A stretch of DNA of 64,000 bases. Origin: Agapetus fuscipes (lineage: Eukaryota; Arthropoda; Insecta; Trichoptera; Glossosomatidae). This document shows positions 1 to 10,462 of the stretch, piece by piece. A program made the translations under genes and the position numbers. The notes beneath the pieces were generated by a model that did not search any database, had not been told where the DNA came from, and saw nothing but the letters and a program-made list of their open reading frames with translations. The stretch spans positions 18,538,001 through 18,602,000 of the forward strand of contig OX637339.1 of assembly GCA_951799405.1 (NCBI GenBank), given 5' to 3'. Positions within the stretch are counted from its first letter, which is position 1. The number at the start of each line of letters is the position of its first letter.

Positions 1-1
1 C

Positions 2-739
2 TTCAAAGAGCTCCCGAAATTCATGAAAAAACTCCGCCGTAACAGGCTTAGAGCCGGGGCGATATACAATAGCTATTGTGAGCGTTGCACCGGAAGATAC
101 CCGACATACAAGGCACTCAAATGTCGTGAAAGAAAAAAAGTTAATCTTCTCCACACGACATCCTGGGCGCACTAGCAACGCAACTCCGCCATGGTTGGTC
201 CAGGAAATATTCTCTGTCCCTTTTCCATGACGTGGCCTTGCCCGTGCTTCGTCAAATGTCGCGAACCCCAGTGCACGCAGTCTCTTCATGGCACTTGAGT
301 GGTAGCTCTCATGCCACGTCTCTGTCAGTGCGAGGATGCCAAGGTCATGGCTTTTACATAATTCACAAATGTCATCCACTTTATTGGCGATAGATCTCGC
401 ATTCCAGCATCCAAGATTGATCTTCCTCTCCAGAATTTGCTGATGTCTCCCGCTGGTCAGCAGGGAGCTCGGCGATGAAGGTGCCACTGAAGATCTGGAT
501 GTGGAAGCAAGATCCTCACAATGCACTGAACAAACAGCAGGAGTTGTCACTGGCGGGGCTGAGTAGTTCAGCCGTCGCCCTCCTCGTTTTCTGCGCCTCA
601 CGCGCCTCCTCAGCACAATGTTTGGCCACTCTTTTGTTCGACATTGCACTCGCGGCACAGTGTTAGTTATTATATCTTTAAGTACTTGCAGGGAGTACCT
701 CTGCACTGGACATAGCACTGGCGCGTCTGTTTCTGTCAT
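2..739 (-). CDS. LINE-C (CR1/Jockey-like) endonuclease domain, ORF2 N-terminus, partial
   Basis: An open frame runs from an ATG at 739 to the left edge without a stop (246 codons seen); the frame is open back to a stop near 801. After a basic, Ser/Pro-rich leader it contains the apurinic-endonuclease fold of non-LTR retrotransposons: LGCWNARSIANKVDDIC, then LALTETWHE (catalytic Glu), then NHGGVALLVRP, then AIVYRPGS. In such elements this domain nicks the target DNA to prime reverse transcription. The RT should lie beyond the left edge. The frame looks undamaged over what is visible, so this may be a young copy. The CR1/Jockey assignment rests on motif style; the exact clade is uncertain. Confidence 0.85.
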   Translation of the reverse strand, partial: MTETDAPVLCPVQRYSLQVLKDIITNTVPRVQCRTKEWPNIVLRRRVRRRKRGGRRLNYSAPPVTTPAVCSVHCEDLASTSRSSVAPSSPSSLLTSGRHQQILERKINLGCWNARSIANKVDDICELCKSHDLGILALTETWHESYHSSAMKRLRALGFATFDEARARPRHGKGTENISWTNHGGVALLVRPGCRVEKINFFSFTTFECLVCRVSSGATLTIAIVYRPGSKPVTAEFFHEFRELFE

Positions 740-801
740 GCAGGCGAGTAAGTAGGTACCTACCCACTGCAAGCACTTTGCCGCGATGTCACTTGTCAAA
801 A

Positions 802-1363
802 ATTAGAGGTTATGGAATTTTTATTTTATTTTGAATTGTTTATTTGTAGCCGCATTCACTGTGTTTAATTGCACTGCGTAAGCATCTGAGCTGCTGGTTA
901 ACTTTTAAAATATTGTAATCACTAGAACACAGTTTTAATTAGAAAAAAATTACAAAAAATAAACAGAGCTTCTACCGCCCGCTAATCAGCGGCGGTAGGT
1001 AGTCCTCTATGGTCGAGTTTGAACGTAAGCACTTCGCCATGCACAGGCTGGTTTAGTTGTACCATGACCAATGTCAAGTGTGGAGGGAACAATGCGTCCA
1101 TTGCAGAACAACAAATGCACAAGCAAAGCAGGTACTCCAAGTCCATTCAAATCAAAGATTCAATCATTGGAGTAGAATATAGAGAGTCCATATATAGGAC
1201 ACCAGACAATGGTCGGGACACGCCTAATATGTTCCTTGCAGTGATAATTGCTATTCCTCCTACGAGGAGCTCAAAATGGTTGCCGTAGATAGGGAATAAT
1301 GGCGAAAAAGATTGATAAACATTGCTGCAAGCCAGTCTTTGGATTAAGACTGACTTGTATAAA
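802..1363. other. Unassigned AT-rich sequence with one GC-rich hairpin
   Basis: No coding or repeat signature recognised. A compact inverted repeat lies at about 972-998 (CTACCGCC ... GGCGGTAG). It could be the end of an unrecognised DNA element. Short open frames here look like chance. Confidence 0.35.
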
Positions 1364-1430
1364 TGTGGTATATAAAAATAAATACTCACGTAATCGAAAA
1401 CAAAGCTGTTTTTCTTTTATCATTATTATG
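1364..1430 (+). mobile_element. Penelope-like element scrap (sequence downstream of hammerhead)
   Basis: This stretch matches, in the opposite orientation, the sequence just downstream of the hammerhead-like motif of the Penelope-like element at 14.1-17.2 kb (shared words TGTGGTATATAAAAAT and ACTCACGTAATCGAAAAC). The ribozyme core itself is absent. It is therefore a short remnant of a related terminal region. Confidence 0.6.
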
Positions 1431-1464
1431 AAGGCTTTCATGTTAGATCAACAGGTGGAATGAG

Positions 1465-1575
1465 CGATTTTATTCAGAAAGAAATTAATAAAATATTTCA
1501 TAAAAAAATTGAATAGGAAAGGACCTAGTTTGGACTCTTGTGGTACTCCCTTCCGCAGTTGAGTCGTATGCAATT
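1465..1575 (-). pseudogene. Non-LTR reverse transcriptase fragment (motif B)
   Basis: Minus-strand translation gives GVPQESKLGPFLFNFF, closely resembling the GVPQGSVLGPLLFN motif of non-LTR reverse transcriptases, with Gly replaced by Glu. Flanking codons drift and no YADD motif follows before the match decays. This is a small relic, probably of a Jockey/CR1-type element, and is not functional. Confidence 0.55.
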
Positions 1576-2190
1576 AAAGACGAGAATATATTATTCTAGC
1601 TAAAAATTGCAAAAACACATTTCAAATATCTCCATTTCACTTAAAAAAAACAATCCCAGATTGCCAGCTTTGATTCTTAACGACTCAATCTTCAGTTAGC
1701 AACTCTGTGTTATTGTCTACAAAATATTTATATTTTAAAGTGGCTTTCAAGCTACAAAAATGCTGTAATAAATAAATATAATAAAATCAAAAACATTTAA
1801 ATTGAAGTAACTAGTATTTAACCGTAGAAACTTTTCCAGCAGCTGTCGTACATCTATAATTTTTCATGCAATTTATTTTTCCATTTATCCAAGACACGAA
1901 CCATGCGTTTTTACCATGCTTCCATCGAGCAAAGCTTACAATGTCTCGTCGCTAGATGTCGACCGTAACAATTTTCACAGGTGTTTTTTTACGTCGATGA
2001 CACAACCTACCTCAATACGTTTTTTTTTTCCAATAAAACACAATCAACAAAAACATGACATGACAATAATTTTATTGAGTCGTATTCCTTGCGAGTTGAG
2101 GGTATATATAAAACTCAGATGAGGCACTCATTGTACCTAGTAGAGTTTTTATAATAATTTGAGCTCTATCAGAAATAATACCAATCTATA
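1576..2190. other. Unassigned AT-rich sequence
   Basis: Long A/T runs and no recognisable domains, terminal repeats or RNA genes. I see nothing to annotate. Confidence 0.4.
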
Positions 2191-2419
2191 TCTATAAAAT
2201 ATAATCTAAGTTACAAAAAAATATATCAATATTTATGATTGATTCATATTAAATGCATTCTCGCATAATAAATATGCCGTTGTTAATTAACATAAAAAAA
2301 AACTCAATTCTGAAATGAACGTAAACCCTGCAACTCTTGCTGACTTTCCCTGAAACAGGGGTGCCATTGGCAAAGTGGTTTGTCTGGTCAGCCACCTAAA
2401 CACCTATTAGCCAAGGAAC
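2191..2419 (-). mobile_element. G block (LINE-G 3' end), diverged copy
   Basis: Recognised from the ordered words ATCTAAGTT, CATATTAAATGCATTC, CCTGCAACTCTTGC, CCCTGAAACAGGGGTG and AGCCAAGGAAC. The middle is scrambled and base substitutions are common, so this is an older copy. Confidence 0.7.
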
Positions 2420-2758
2420 AAAGAGCAATCAAAGAAGATAAAAAGTATTTGTCAATTTTGTGCACAAAAATCAACAGAGTAGGTAAGATTTTTTATACAG
2501 CACAGACAACGTCCTCATATTAGCCATAAATTTTGTTACAAACTATCGTTTACCGTGCGTGGTATTTCCTGCATTTTTCTACTCTTGTTTGTTTCTTGGC
2601 ATGTTTACTGTTTTCCGACCTGCCGGGAACTTTGCAGGAAGGATACTCAATAAAGTATTCAGGATACGGGCACCCAGGAGACGCGGCCATATCCCCAGGA
2701 CGTGTTTATGGCACCGCAGGAATACCGCGCTTGTAAACGTGGAACATAGAAAAATGAC

Positions 2759-2962
2759 GCCGGTCGATAGCTCAGTTGGTAGAGTGCTTGCATTGCATGC
2801 CGAGAGATCGGGTTCAAATCCCACCGATTTCCCGTTTCGGTGTTCATTTCAAACTCAAAATAAAATATCGGCAAGGTTTACTCATAAGAAATGAGTACCA
2901 GCCCCCTCGGGAGCTGGATAACCCCCACTTCAATAGAAGTGGTTAGGTCTGCCATAGATATC
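2759..2962 (+). mobile_element. SINE-B copy, 3'-truncated
   Basis: The tRNA-like head starts GGTCGATAGCTCAGTTGGTAG and has a B box (GGTTCAAATCC). The SINE-B body follows (GGCAAGGTTTACTC, GAAATGAGTACCAGCC, CCCACTTCAATAGAAGTGG). The usual 3' end (ACCCCTTCGGGGATAACGC ... AGCTTAGTTGCG) is missing. The head derives from RNA polymerase III promoter sequence; it is not a tRNA gene. Confidence 0.85.
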
Positions 2963-3148
2963 CATTAAGCTTTTGGAGAATTTCTTTATCTTTAAGATGC
3001 ATTTTTTTTCTGCGGGAAAGTGCTATAGGTCTATGTAACCAAGGGCCCTTAGCAACAAAATATTAGTTAGCTTTTACCGAAGCAACCCGTTTTTAATTTT
3101 TTTTTAAATATTTGTTGAAAATGACGAAAAATCAGATTCATCTCTTTG

Positions 3149-3222
3149 ATCCAAGTTGCAAAGATATACTATATTTAAGATTAATATTGAATGCATTCCC
3201 ACAAGCAGACACGTATAAATTA
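3149..3222 (-). mobile_element. G block fragment (tail half)
   Basis: Only the part nearest the tail is present (CAAGTTGCAAAGATATAC ... GCATTCCCACAAGCAGACACG). It is cut short on the right. Confidence 0.6.
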
Positions 3223-3690
3223 TGTAGGCATTCAGGTAGCCCAGTAACCTTAAATGCTAATTGACGTCATAATTAGATATGATGGCACAGATGGAGTGTT
3301 TTTGCAGGAGTAAGACATCGTCGCCCAGATGCCTATGTAGGAGTATGTAGGTACTCTCAGATAGGAGATCAAGGCGACTCAGGTACAAATATGCTAGCAC
3401 AGAGTCTGTGTGGTTCTCTAATCGGCGGACAAGGCCGCGACCGTGCCTTGATTGGAGATGAAATATGCTTCAAACAACGCAAAAAACATACACATTCAAG
3501 CGACGTTGCTTCTGTATCTGAGTTAGCAGTAGGTACTAGATACCATAGACCACAGATTATACTACGCCTTCAATCTATGCTGCGAAGACATATTGGTCCA
3601 CAAGCAGGTACCCTGCCATGATTGGAGATGTATTACGCTTCAAACAATACAAAAACACGCATGCAAGCTTCCCTATATCATAGACCACGG

Positions 3691-3792
3691 CTGTGTTAGC
3701 GCGAAATTATACATGTCTGCTTGTGGGAATGCATTTAATATAAATCTTAAATGATATATATATTTGCAGCTTAGATTAGATTAGATTAGATT
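3691..3792 (+). mobile_element. G block fragment with (GATTA)n tail
   Basis: This is the 3' third of a G block, from GTGTTAGCGCGAAATTATAC to the tail TTAGATTAGATTAGATT. It is 5'-truncated, as expected for target-primed reverse transcription. Confidence 0.7.
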
Positions 3793-3795
3793 TGA

Positions 3796-3905
3796 ACAAA
3801 CACCAAAACTGGAAATAATTTTTGACACCCTCTCTGGGATATGAACCCGAGCTCTCGGCATGGAATGCAAGCACTCTACCAACCGAGCAATTTGACCGGA
3901 CTTCT
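3796..3905 (-). mobile_element. SINE-B head fragment
   Basis: The minus strand carries the SINE-B tRNA-like head (GTCCGGTC ... GCTCGGTTGGTAGAGTGC) and the first part of the body. It ends abruptly beside the G block tail at 3792. Confidence 0.7.
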
Positions 3906-4100
3906 CATTTAATTTTTAATGATCTCAAGGCGACATCTTTTCGACAGCTTTCAAACGCCATTTATTTACAAACACCAATCGCTATCTAGTCATTATACAA
4001 TCGTCTATCTGTACCCTGAGGTTTTTCCCTTTACTCGAAGTATTGGAGAAAAATGTATGTGAACTTGTAAGGCACCTCTGGCAAAACTAGTTTCGAAACT

Positions 4101-4150
4101 CATTTAAAGTTCTCAAATGCATGCCCACAAACAAACACGTAAAGTGAAAA
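4101..4150 (-). mobile_element. G block fragment
   Basis: Short match to the tail-proximal part of the G block (CATTTAAAGTTCTCAAATGC, CCACAAACAAACACGT). Confidence 0.45.
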
Positions 4151-4244
4151 AACTCGTACTCAGGGTCCTGTGTAGACTTCATTCAGCTAAAGGCTATCCG
4201 TAAACAATACAAGTTACTGTACTGTATCCTTATATAACGCCGTT

Positions 4245-4721
4245 CCACTAGTGGTGGCCGGTACCTCCGCAGATGCGCCTCCACTTTTTTCTGTCCTTAC
4301 AAACCACTTTCATTTCCTCAATATTCATCACCTTTTTCATACATACTCTTCTCTTATTCTCACTCTGCAGGTTCCATTCTTTCGCAATCTCACCTATTTG
4401 ATCTAACCATTCTTTCCTCGGCCTTCCCCTTCCGCGCTTTCCTCTGACATTTCCTTTATAAACTTTCTTCGTTAGTCGTTCATCATCCATTCTTTCGAGA
4501 TGTCCGAACCATCTCATCGTACTTTTTTGTACTCTCATTCTCATATTCTATTTTATACCACACTCGTTCATCACCCAATCATTACGTACCTACTCTATCA
4601 TTCAGTGTCTTTCCAGCCATTGCTCTCAGGTAAGCCATTTCAACCGTACATACTTTACTCAGTTCACATTCATTAACTGTCCACGCCTCACTTCCATACA
4701 TCAATGTCGGAACCAATACGA
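4245..4721 (-). pseudogene. RTE-like LINE C-terminal fragment (second family)
   Basis: The minus strand encodes the C-terminal region of an RTE-like RT protein: LVPTLMYGSEAWTV, then RWFGHLERMDDERLTKKVY, then GRGRPRKEWLDQI and CMKKVM. In-frame stops occur around 4545-4560, upstream of the 98-codon open piece at 4248-4544, so the copy is dead. Its 3' end (GCCGTTCCACTAGTGGTGGCC) differs from LINE-G but resembles the fragment at 36733-37078, indicating a separate subfamily. Confidence 0.8.
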
Positions 4722-4744
4722 GTTACCCGATGATAAATGAATTT

Positions 4745-5169
4745 GTCAATGTGAACCAGATCACACCGGAACGCGCATTGTACAAGTGACGGAGGTTCTT
4801 GCAATAGTGGCTAACCAAACAGCGAGTGTGCTAATTCTCGCGCGTATATTTAGCATTCTATTTCGGCATTCACAATACAGCACACTGCCTGCACTAATCT
4901 GAGCAGTTAGCATGCCTCTAATTTACGTATAGCAGATATAGTATTCCTTTTAAACATCACCTCAGGTTCCATCAACTGTCCAGATCTCCTCTACCTGATA
5001 AATATTAACGTACCAGTTAAACCACTTAGAAATCCCTGCCAAATAAACTTACCTTATTCCCACACTTACTATAGACAAAATGCATTTATGTGGCGTGCAA
5101 GTGACAGTTTTAATCATAACGCAGATCATTTTGATTTTGACCTCTTCAATTCTAAACCAACGTTGGTAA
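4745..5169. other. Unassigned sequence
   Basis: No domain or repeat recognised. It may be the 5' part of the poly(A)-ended insertion that follows. Confidence 0.3.
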
Positions 5170-5479
5170 GACAGCGGATGACGCAGAACTTCTTTCTATC
5201 CTAGGTTGTATCTCTCATTACTATTTTTACTTTATTTTTTATTGTCTTTCAGCATTGTTTAATCATGTCTCCCATTACTATTTTTAGTTCATATTTTCTT
5301 TCTATTGTTTTTTTTTAATTTTGTATAATCTCTTGTAATACTCTTCTCCTTTGTTTAATTTAAATTGTCTTTATACGTGAGGACCTCTAATTGTCTACTT
5401 GTGTCTACTGTTGCTTTTAATCCTGTTTGTTAACGCTGTTGGTTTTCCTAATAAATAAATTAAAAAAAAAAAAAAAAAA
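5170..5479 (+). mobile_element. Poly(A)-ended retrosequence 3' end
   Basis: T-rich sequence ends in AATAAATAAA followed by about 18 A residues at 5461-5478. This is the signature of a reverse-transcribed polyadenylated RNA: a LINE 3' end or a processed transcript. No coding part is recognisable upstream. It differs from the other retroelements here, which end in AT-rich microsatellites rather than poly(A). Confidence 0.5.
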
Positions 5480-5635
5480 TGTGCGGATCTGATAAATAAA
5501 GTTGGGGTCGCGGACGGTGTCTAATAAGTGGGACAGAAAATTTCACACAGAAAGCTACAAAATCATAGAGAGGCAATAGGGTAACAAGCAGTGGTAGAGA
5601 TTCTCTAGTAGATATCTCTGTTCTCTACTGGAGAA

Positions 5636-5905
5636 CACGGTACGACCGAGAAAAGTATGGAGTGATCAGATTGAGGAGATTGTGAAACGATGGGATATAC
5701 AAAAAGAGGGTAAAAGATAATGCATGAAAAAAGTGATGGATACGAATGAATTGAAAGAGGTACATATGTCAGGATAGTAAAAAATGGAGGCAGCCATGGA
5801 CCAACCTTTATAAAATATCTCATTCATGATTAGGAGGGCACACACAAAAACGGCGCACTTTTGTCATGTAAAAAATCAATAAATAAATTATCGTCATATT
5901 TAAAA
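5636..5905 (+). pseudogene. Fused RTE-like C-terminus and LINE-C 3' tail
   Basis: Plus-strand translation gives RPRKVWSDQIEEIVK and CMKKVMDTNELKEV, interrupted by stops. From about 5812 it continues into LINE-C tail words (TCATTCATGATTAGGAGGGC, ACACAAAAACGGCGC). Two unrelated LINE 3' ends are therefore joined. This could be insertion into a relic or template switching during reverse transcription. Confidence 0.6.
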
Positions 5906-6800
5906 AATATTATCTATAACCGGGCTGTGTGTAAAAGGGGATAATACCGGTGGATTCCTACAAGGTTGGAAGTGCATGCCTGAAGGCACATCAACAATTC
6001 ATACAGAATACTGTTGTGAATTTAGGCTGCGCTCCGTTTGCAATTTCAACCATTAAATTCCATTTTATATTTTACTTAAACTTTTATGGTATTCCGTCAC
6101 CTTAGTGCTTGTTTGTCTTATGTCCAACAGAGGTAATTTCACATGAGCAATGTTCGTATGTGTGCTGGACCAATGTGGAGGGCTCTGCCTTTAAATAACA
6201 AAAAAAAAAGACACAAAAAAATGTGTGAGGATGATGACTAAGGCCCGGTATATTCAAGATTAGTTATTTTTTAGTTAACTATTACTTATTCAGAATACTC
6301 CAGTTTGAGTTGACTAAAACCGAGAATTATCGAAGTGACAAGCCCCGCCCCAAAATCATAGAAATAATTACAATGCCATTCAAAAGTCTTAAAACAAACA
6401 ACTGTTTAAAAAAATCAAATAACCTTGTTTAAGCTGGAAAACGACAGAAAAAAATGTTCAGTTTGATACAATTTTTATGTACTCGTATCATTATAATCCT
6501 TTATTATAATATTACCCTTCGTCGTCGTCATTCGATTTTCAAAATCAATGCCATCACAGCAGATGAAACACATTCATGCTCTATAGCAAATTAATTTTTG
6601 TATATATGCTGCAATGCGGCGAGCTTACGCGTGTGTGTTTACAAATGTATGAAAACTTTTAGGAATTAATCTGTTTGTTCATACTAAAAATGTATGGAAC
6701 AATATTGACATCTAGCGGCAAAACGTAAAAGTTTTTTTTACATTTTCTTTTATTTCATGCAAATTAAAAATAAAAAAAAAGCCAAATAAAAATGGATTTC
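5906..6800. other. Unassigned AT-rich sequence with one shared 60 bp word
   Basis: Mostly unrecognised. At about 6119-6178 a segment (CCAACAGAGGTAATTTCACA, ATGAGCAATGTTCGTATGTG, TGGACCAATGTG) recurs at 63268-63330 and, inverted, at 58111-58164. It is therefore a low-copy dispersed repeat of unknown type. Confidence 0.4.
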
Positions 6801-6882
6801 AATCTGTAATCTAAGTTGCAAACATATATAACATTTGAGATTCATATTACATGCATTCTTACGAGCAGACATGTATAAGTTC
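6801..6882 (-). mobile_element. G block fragment bordering the tandem array
   Basis: Tail-proximal 80 bp of a G block. It is interrupted at 6883 by the (TCTAA)n tail of the first array unit, which appears to have inserted into it. Confidence 0.65.
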
Positions 6883-8686
6883 TAATCTAATCTAATCTAA
6901 GCTGCAAAGATATATATCATTTAAGATTTATATTAAATGCATTCCCACAAGCAGATATGTATAAGTTCCCGCTTACATATGCTGCATGTGTACTTACAAC
7001 ATAACAGCCCATTCCAAATGAACATAAGCCCTGCAACTCTTGCCAACCTTCCCTGAAACAAAGGTGAATTTGCAAAGTAAACCATTTTTTAAAGTATGGG
7101 TGGTCAGCCTCATACCAACCTATAAGTCAAGAAAATTATTTTGTGTATTTCTTTACATAATCTAAGTTGCAAAGATACATACCATTTAAGATTCATATTA
7201 AATGCATTCCCACACGCAGACAGGTACAAGTTCACGCTTACAAATGCCCAATGTGGACTTGCAAAATAAAAAAACTAATCTCAAATGAACATAAGCCCTG
7301 CAACTTTTGCCGACTTTTCCTCAAACAGAGATAAAATTTGCATGGTAAACCATTGCTTACAGTATGGGTGGTCAGCCACATACTAATCTTTTAGTCAAGG
7401 AAATTATTTTATTAAGTTCTATAATCTAAGTTGCAAAGATACATACCATTTGAGATTCATATTAAATGCATTCCCACAAGCAGACAGGTACAAGTTCACG
7501 CTTACAAATGCCCAATGTGGACTTGCAAAATAAAAAAACTAATCTCAAATGAACATAAGCCCTGCAACTTTTGCCGACTTTTCCTCAAACAGAGATAAAA
7601 TTTGCATGGTAAACCATTGCTTACAGTATGGGTGGTCAGCCACATACTAACCTTTTAGTCAAGGAAATTATTTTGTTTAGTTCATTAATCTAAGTTGCAA
7701 GATACATACCATTTGAGATTCATATTAAATGCATTCCCACTAGCAGACAGGTATAAGTTCGCGCTTACAAATGCCCCATGTGGACTTATAAAATAAAAAA
7801 CTAATCTCAAATGAACATAAGCCCTGCAACTCTTGCCGACTTTTCCTCAAACAGAGATAAAATTTGCATTGTGAACCATTGCTTACAGTATGGGTGGTCA
7901 GCCACATACTAACCTTTTAGTCAAGGAAATTATTTTGTTTAGTTCTTTAATCTAAGTTGCAAAGATACATACCATTTGAGATTCATATTAAATGCATTCC
8001 CACAAGCAGACAGGTATAAGTTCGCGCTTACAAATGCCCCATGTGGACTTATAAAATAAAAAACTAATCTCAAATGAACATAAGCCCTGCAACTCTTGCC
8101 GACTTTTCCTCAAACAGAGATAAAATTTTCATTGTAAACCATTCTTACAGTATGGGTGGTCAGCCACATACTAACCTATAAGTCAAGGAAATTATTTTAT
8201 TAAGTTCTATAATCTAAGTTGCAAAGATACATACCATTTGAGATTCATATTAAATGCATTCCCACAAGCAGACAGGTATAAGTTCGCGCTTACAAATGCC
8301 CCATGTGGACTTATAAAATAAAAAACTAATCTCAAATGAACATAAGCCCTGCAACTCTTGCCGACTTTTCCTCAAACAGAGATAAAATTTTCATGGTAAA
8401 CCATTCTTACAGTATGGGTGGTCAGCCACATACTAACCTATAAGTCAAGGAAATTATTTTGTTAAGTTCTATAATCTAAGTTGCAAAGATACATACCAAT
8501 CGAGATTCATATTAAATGCATTCCCACAAGCAGACATTTATAAGTTCACGCTTACACATAATGCATGTTGACTTACAACATAAAAACCCAATCTCAAATT
8601 AATATAAGCCCTGCAACTCTTGCCAATCTTCCCTGAAACACAGCTGAAATCTTCAAAGTGAACCATTTTTTAAACTATGGGTGGTC
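6883..8686 (-). repeat. Tandem array of G blocks, ~262 bp period
   Basis: Head-to-tail units start (AATCTAAG or AAGCTGC) near 6896, 7159, 7423, 7687, 7949, 8211 and 8473. Spacing is 262-264 bp. All internal units share the same non-G linker (GAAATTATTTTGTTAAGTTCT-like, about 25 bp). That shows duplication of one insertion plus its flank, not repeated independent insertion. Internal units differ by few substitutions, while the first and last are more diverged. The last unit is broken at 8686. This is a retroelement 3' end turned into a small satellite. Confidence 0.9.
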
Positions 8687-8823
8687 GATTTTCTTTGACA
8701 AAGGCTGCATGTTTTTATTTTACATGTTTTCCGAATTTTAACGCGAGGAAACTATGCGCAATATACACATTCACCAAATGTTAAGGGGTTGGGCTGCGTA
8801 GCAGCCAGGGGCAACGCCCCTAG
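8687..8823 (+). mobile_element. Helitron 3' terminus, 5'-truncated
   Basis: The segment ends with GGCTGCGTAGCAGCC, then a hairpin (AGGGGC-AAC-GCCCCT), then CTAG directly followed by T. A GC-rich hairpin just before a CTRR end facing a T is the Helitron 3' signature. No 5' TC end is found; the segment abuts the broken G array, so only about 137 bp survive. Confidence 0.65.
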
Positions 8824-8840
8824 TCTATCTATAATATAAT

Positions 8841-9083
8841 ATCTATAATCTAAGTTGCAAGGATATATTCATTTAAAGCTCTCAGATGTATGCCCACAAA
8901 CCAACAAGTGTAGTTCGCGCTTACAAATGCTGAATGTGTACTTACAAATAAAATCCAAACCTCAAATGAACATAAGCCCCACAACTTTTGCCGACCTTCC
9001 CTGAAACAGGGGTGACATTGGCAAAGTGAACCATTTTTTACAGTATGGGTGGTCAGCCTCATACCAACCTATAAGTCAAGGAA
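8841..9083 (-). mobile_element. G block, full length
   Basis: Complete G block of the subfamily with the TTATAGATT-type tail and GGGCATACATCTGAGAGC, ending AACCTATAAGTCAAGGAA. A 70-codon open frame inside is shared with other copies only because the DNA is similar. Confidence 0.8.
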
Positions 9084-9626
9084 TTACATTAAAAAAAAAG
9101 AACAGCTGCTGTCAGTGAAGACGACGCCATCTTGAAAATCGTTAGTTAACCAACTAAATATTTACTGTCGAAATTCGATGAGGTAAATATTAGTTTACTT
9201 TAAACTTTACTTTACTTGAAAATATCGAGGGCCTAAGAAAAACACGTAAATTAAAATACTGAACACCAGTTTTTTATAATTATTGCCTGTATGGAGGGCT
9301 CGTACGCTCTGCCGTCAGATATGAGTAGTCCAAGGCCACGCAGGAAATAATAATGAAGAGTTGCTGCAGGAGGAAGTCGTGAACCAATAAGATATCATCG
9401 TCAGCACAGAGAAACCATTGTGCGGAAGGAAAAACTGATAGCGAGCGCTATTCGACCCTCCTGACTAAATTGATGATAGCGGCTTCCGTCCAACTCCTTG
9501 GACTTAAATGGACTTCGTGTACAAAAGATCTAGGCATTTCCGGACGTAGAATTATCGCATTTTTAATAAGTATTAGTTAATCAGCAATAGAGATATTTAT
9601 CTAGTAAACAGAGTAGTTTTACCTTG
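9084..9626. other. Unassigned sequence
   Basis: No coding domain or terminal repeat recognised. Base composition is less AT-rich than the neighbours. Confidence 0.35.
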
Positions 9627-9877
9627 TTCCTTGACTGATAGGCTAGTATGCGGCTGACCACCCATACTGTAAAAAATGGTTCACTTTGCCAATGTCACCC
9701 CTGTTTCAGGGAATGTCGGCAAGAGTTGCAGGGCTTATGTTCATTTGAGGTTTGGATTTTATTTGTAAGTACATAATCAGCATTTGTAAGCGCGAACTAC
9801 ACGTGTTTGTTTGTGGGCATACATCTGAGAGCTTTGAATGAATATATCCTTGCAACTTAGATTATAGATTATAGATT
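9627..9877 (+). mobile_element. G block, full length
   Basis: Runs from TTCCTTGACTGATAGG to a GATTATAGATTATAGATT tail. It is of the same subfamily as 8841-9083 but in opposite orientation. Confidence 0.8.
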
Positions 9878-9969
9878 CACATATCAGATGGTTAGAGCTA
9901 CAAAAACTAGCAAAGAAAAAAAATCTGATAAAAATCTATGTTTACGTAACGAAAGATCCACATTTTTTA

Positions 9970-10462
9970 ACGCAACTAAGCTACACATCTAGTGTAGCTT
10001 CTTGCCTGCGTTATCCCCGAAGGGGTCGCATGTGGCGCTTCGGGACCTATTTATTTTTACAGGTAAGGGGCCGGCCTCACACCAACCACTTTCAGTTGAA
10101 GTGGGGGTTTCCCGGCTCTCGGAGGGGCTGGTTCTCATTTCTTGTGAAGGCTGAGTAAGCCTTTGAGATCGAACCCTTGCTCTCGGCATGGAATGCAAGC
10201 ATTCTACCAATTGAGCTATCGACCTTTTTACGAGCTTGATCGTCGTCGCTAGAAAGCGCCAATTCTCAAGCAGACCCAGTTGCTGTAAGGCTGGATGGGA
10301 CCTTTGGTGACCGGTCATTGGTAAAGGTTTTATGAATTTTTCAACCCGGCGAAGGGCAAATTTGAAAATATAAATGGTATATTTTTTGTACTCCGCCGGG
10401 AATCGAACCCACAACCTTCCCATTCAGAGTCCGCAGTGTTACCACTGAGCTACGGACCGGTC
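9970..10462 (-). mobile_element. SINE-AB dimer, full length
   Basis: On the minus strand: tRNA(Gln)-like head A (ACCGGTCCGTAGCTCAGTGG, anticodon-loop region GGACTCTGAATGGG, B box GGTTCGATTCC), A body (GCGGAGTACAAAAAATATAC ... GAGAATTGGCGCTTTC), junction AAGCTCGTAAAAAGGTCGATA, head B, B body, and 3' end AACGCAGGCAAGAAGCTACAC. Two pol III-type heads in one element mark it as a dimeric SINE. Confidence 0.85.

Noticed and set aside
2761..2831. Possible tRNA genes at SINE heads, here and at about ten other sites
   Set aside because: Acceptor stems do not close, anticodon arms are degenerate and each is followed by a SINE body. They are tRNA-derived pol III heads.
6883..8686. CRISPR-like or coding tandem repeats
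   Set aside because: Units are 262 bp, derived from a LINE 3' UTR, and the genome is eukaryotic.
8687..8824. A complete short Helitron
   Set aside because: The 3' hairpin and CTAG are convincing, but no TC start preceded by A is found; the left end abuts a broken array unit.
8850..9062. A 70-residue frame starting MRLTTHTVKNGSL recurs at several places as if it were a conserved small protein
   Set aside because: It lies wholly inside the G block. Copies with frameshifts or stops are as common as open ones, and similarity follows the DNA. It is non-coding 3' UTR of LINE-G.
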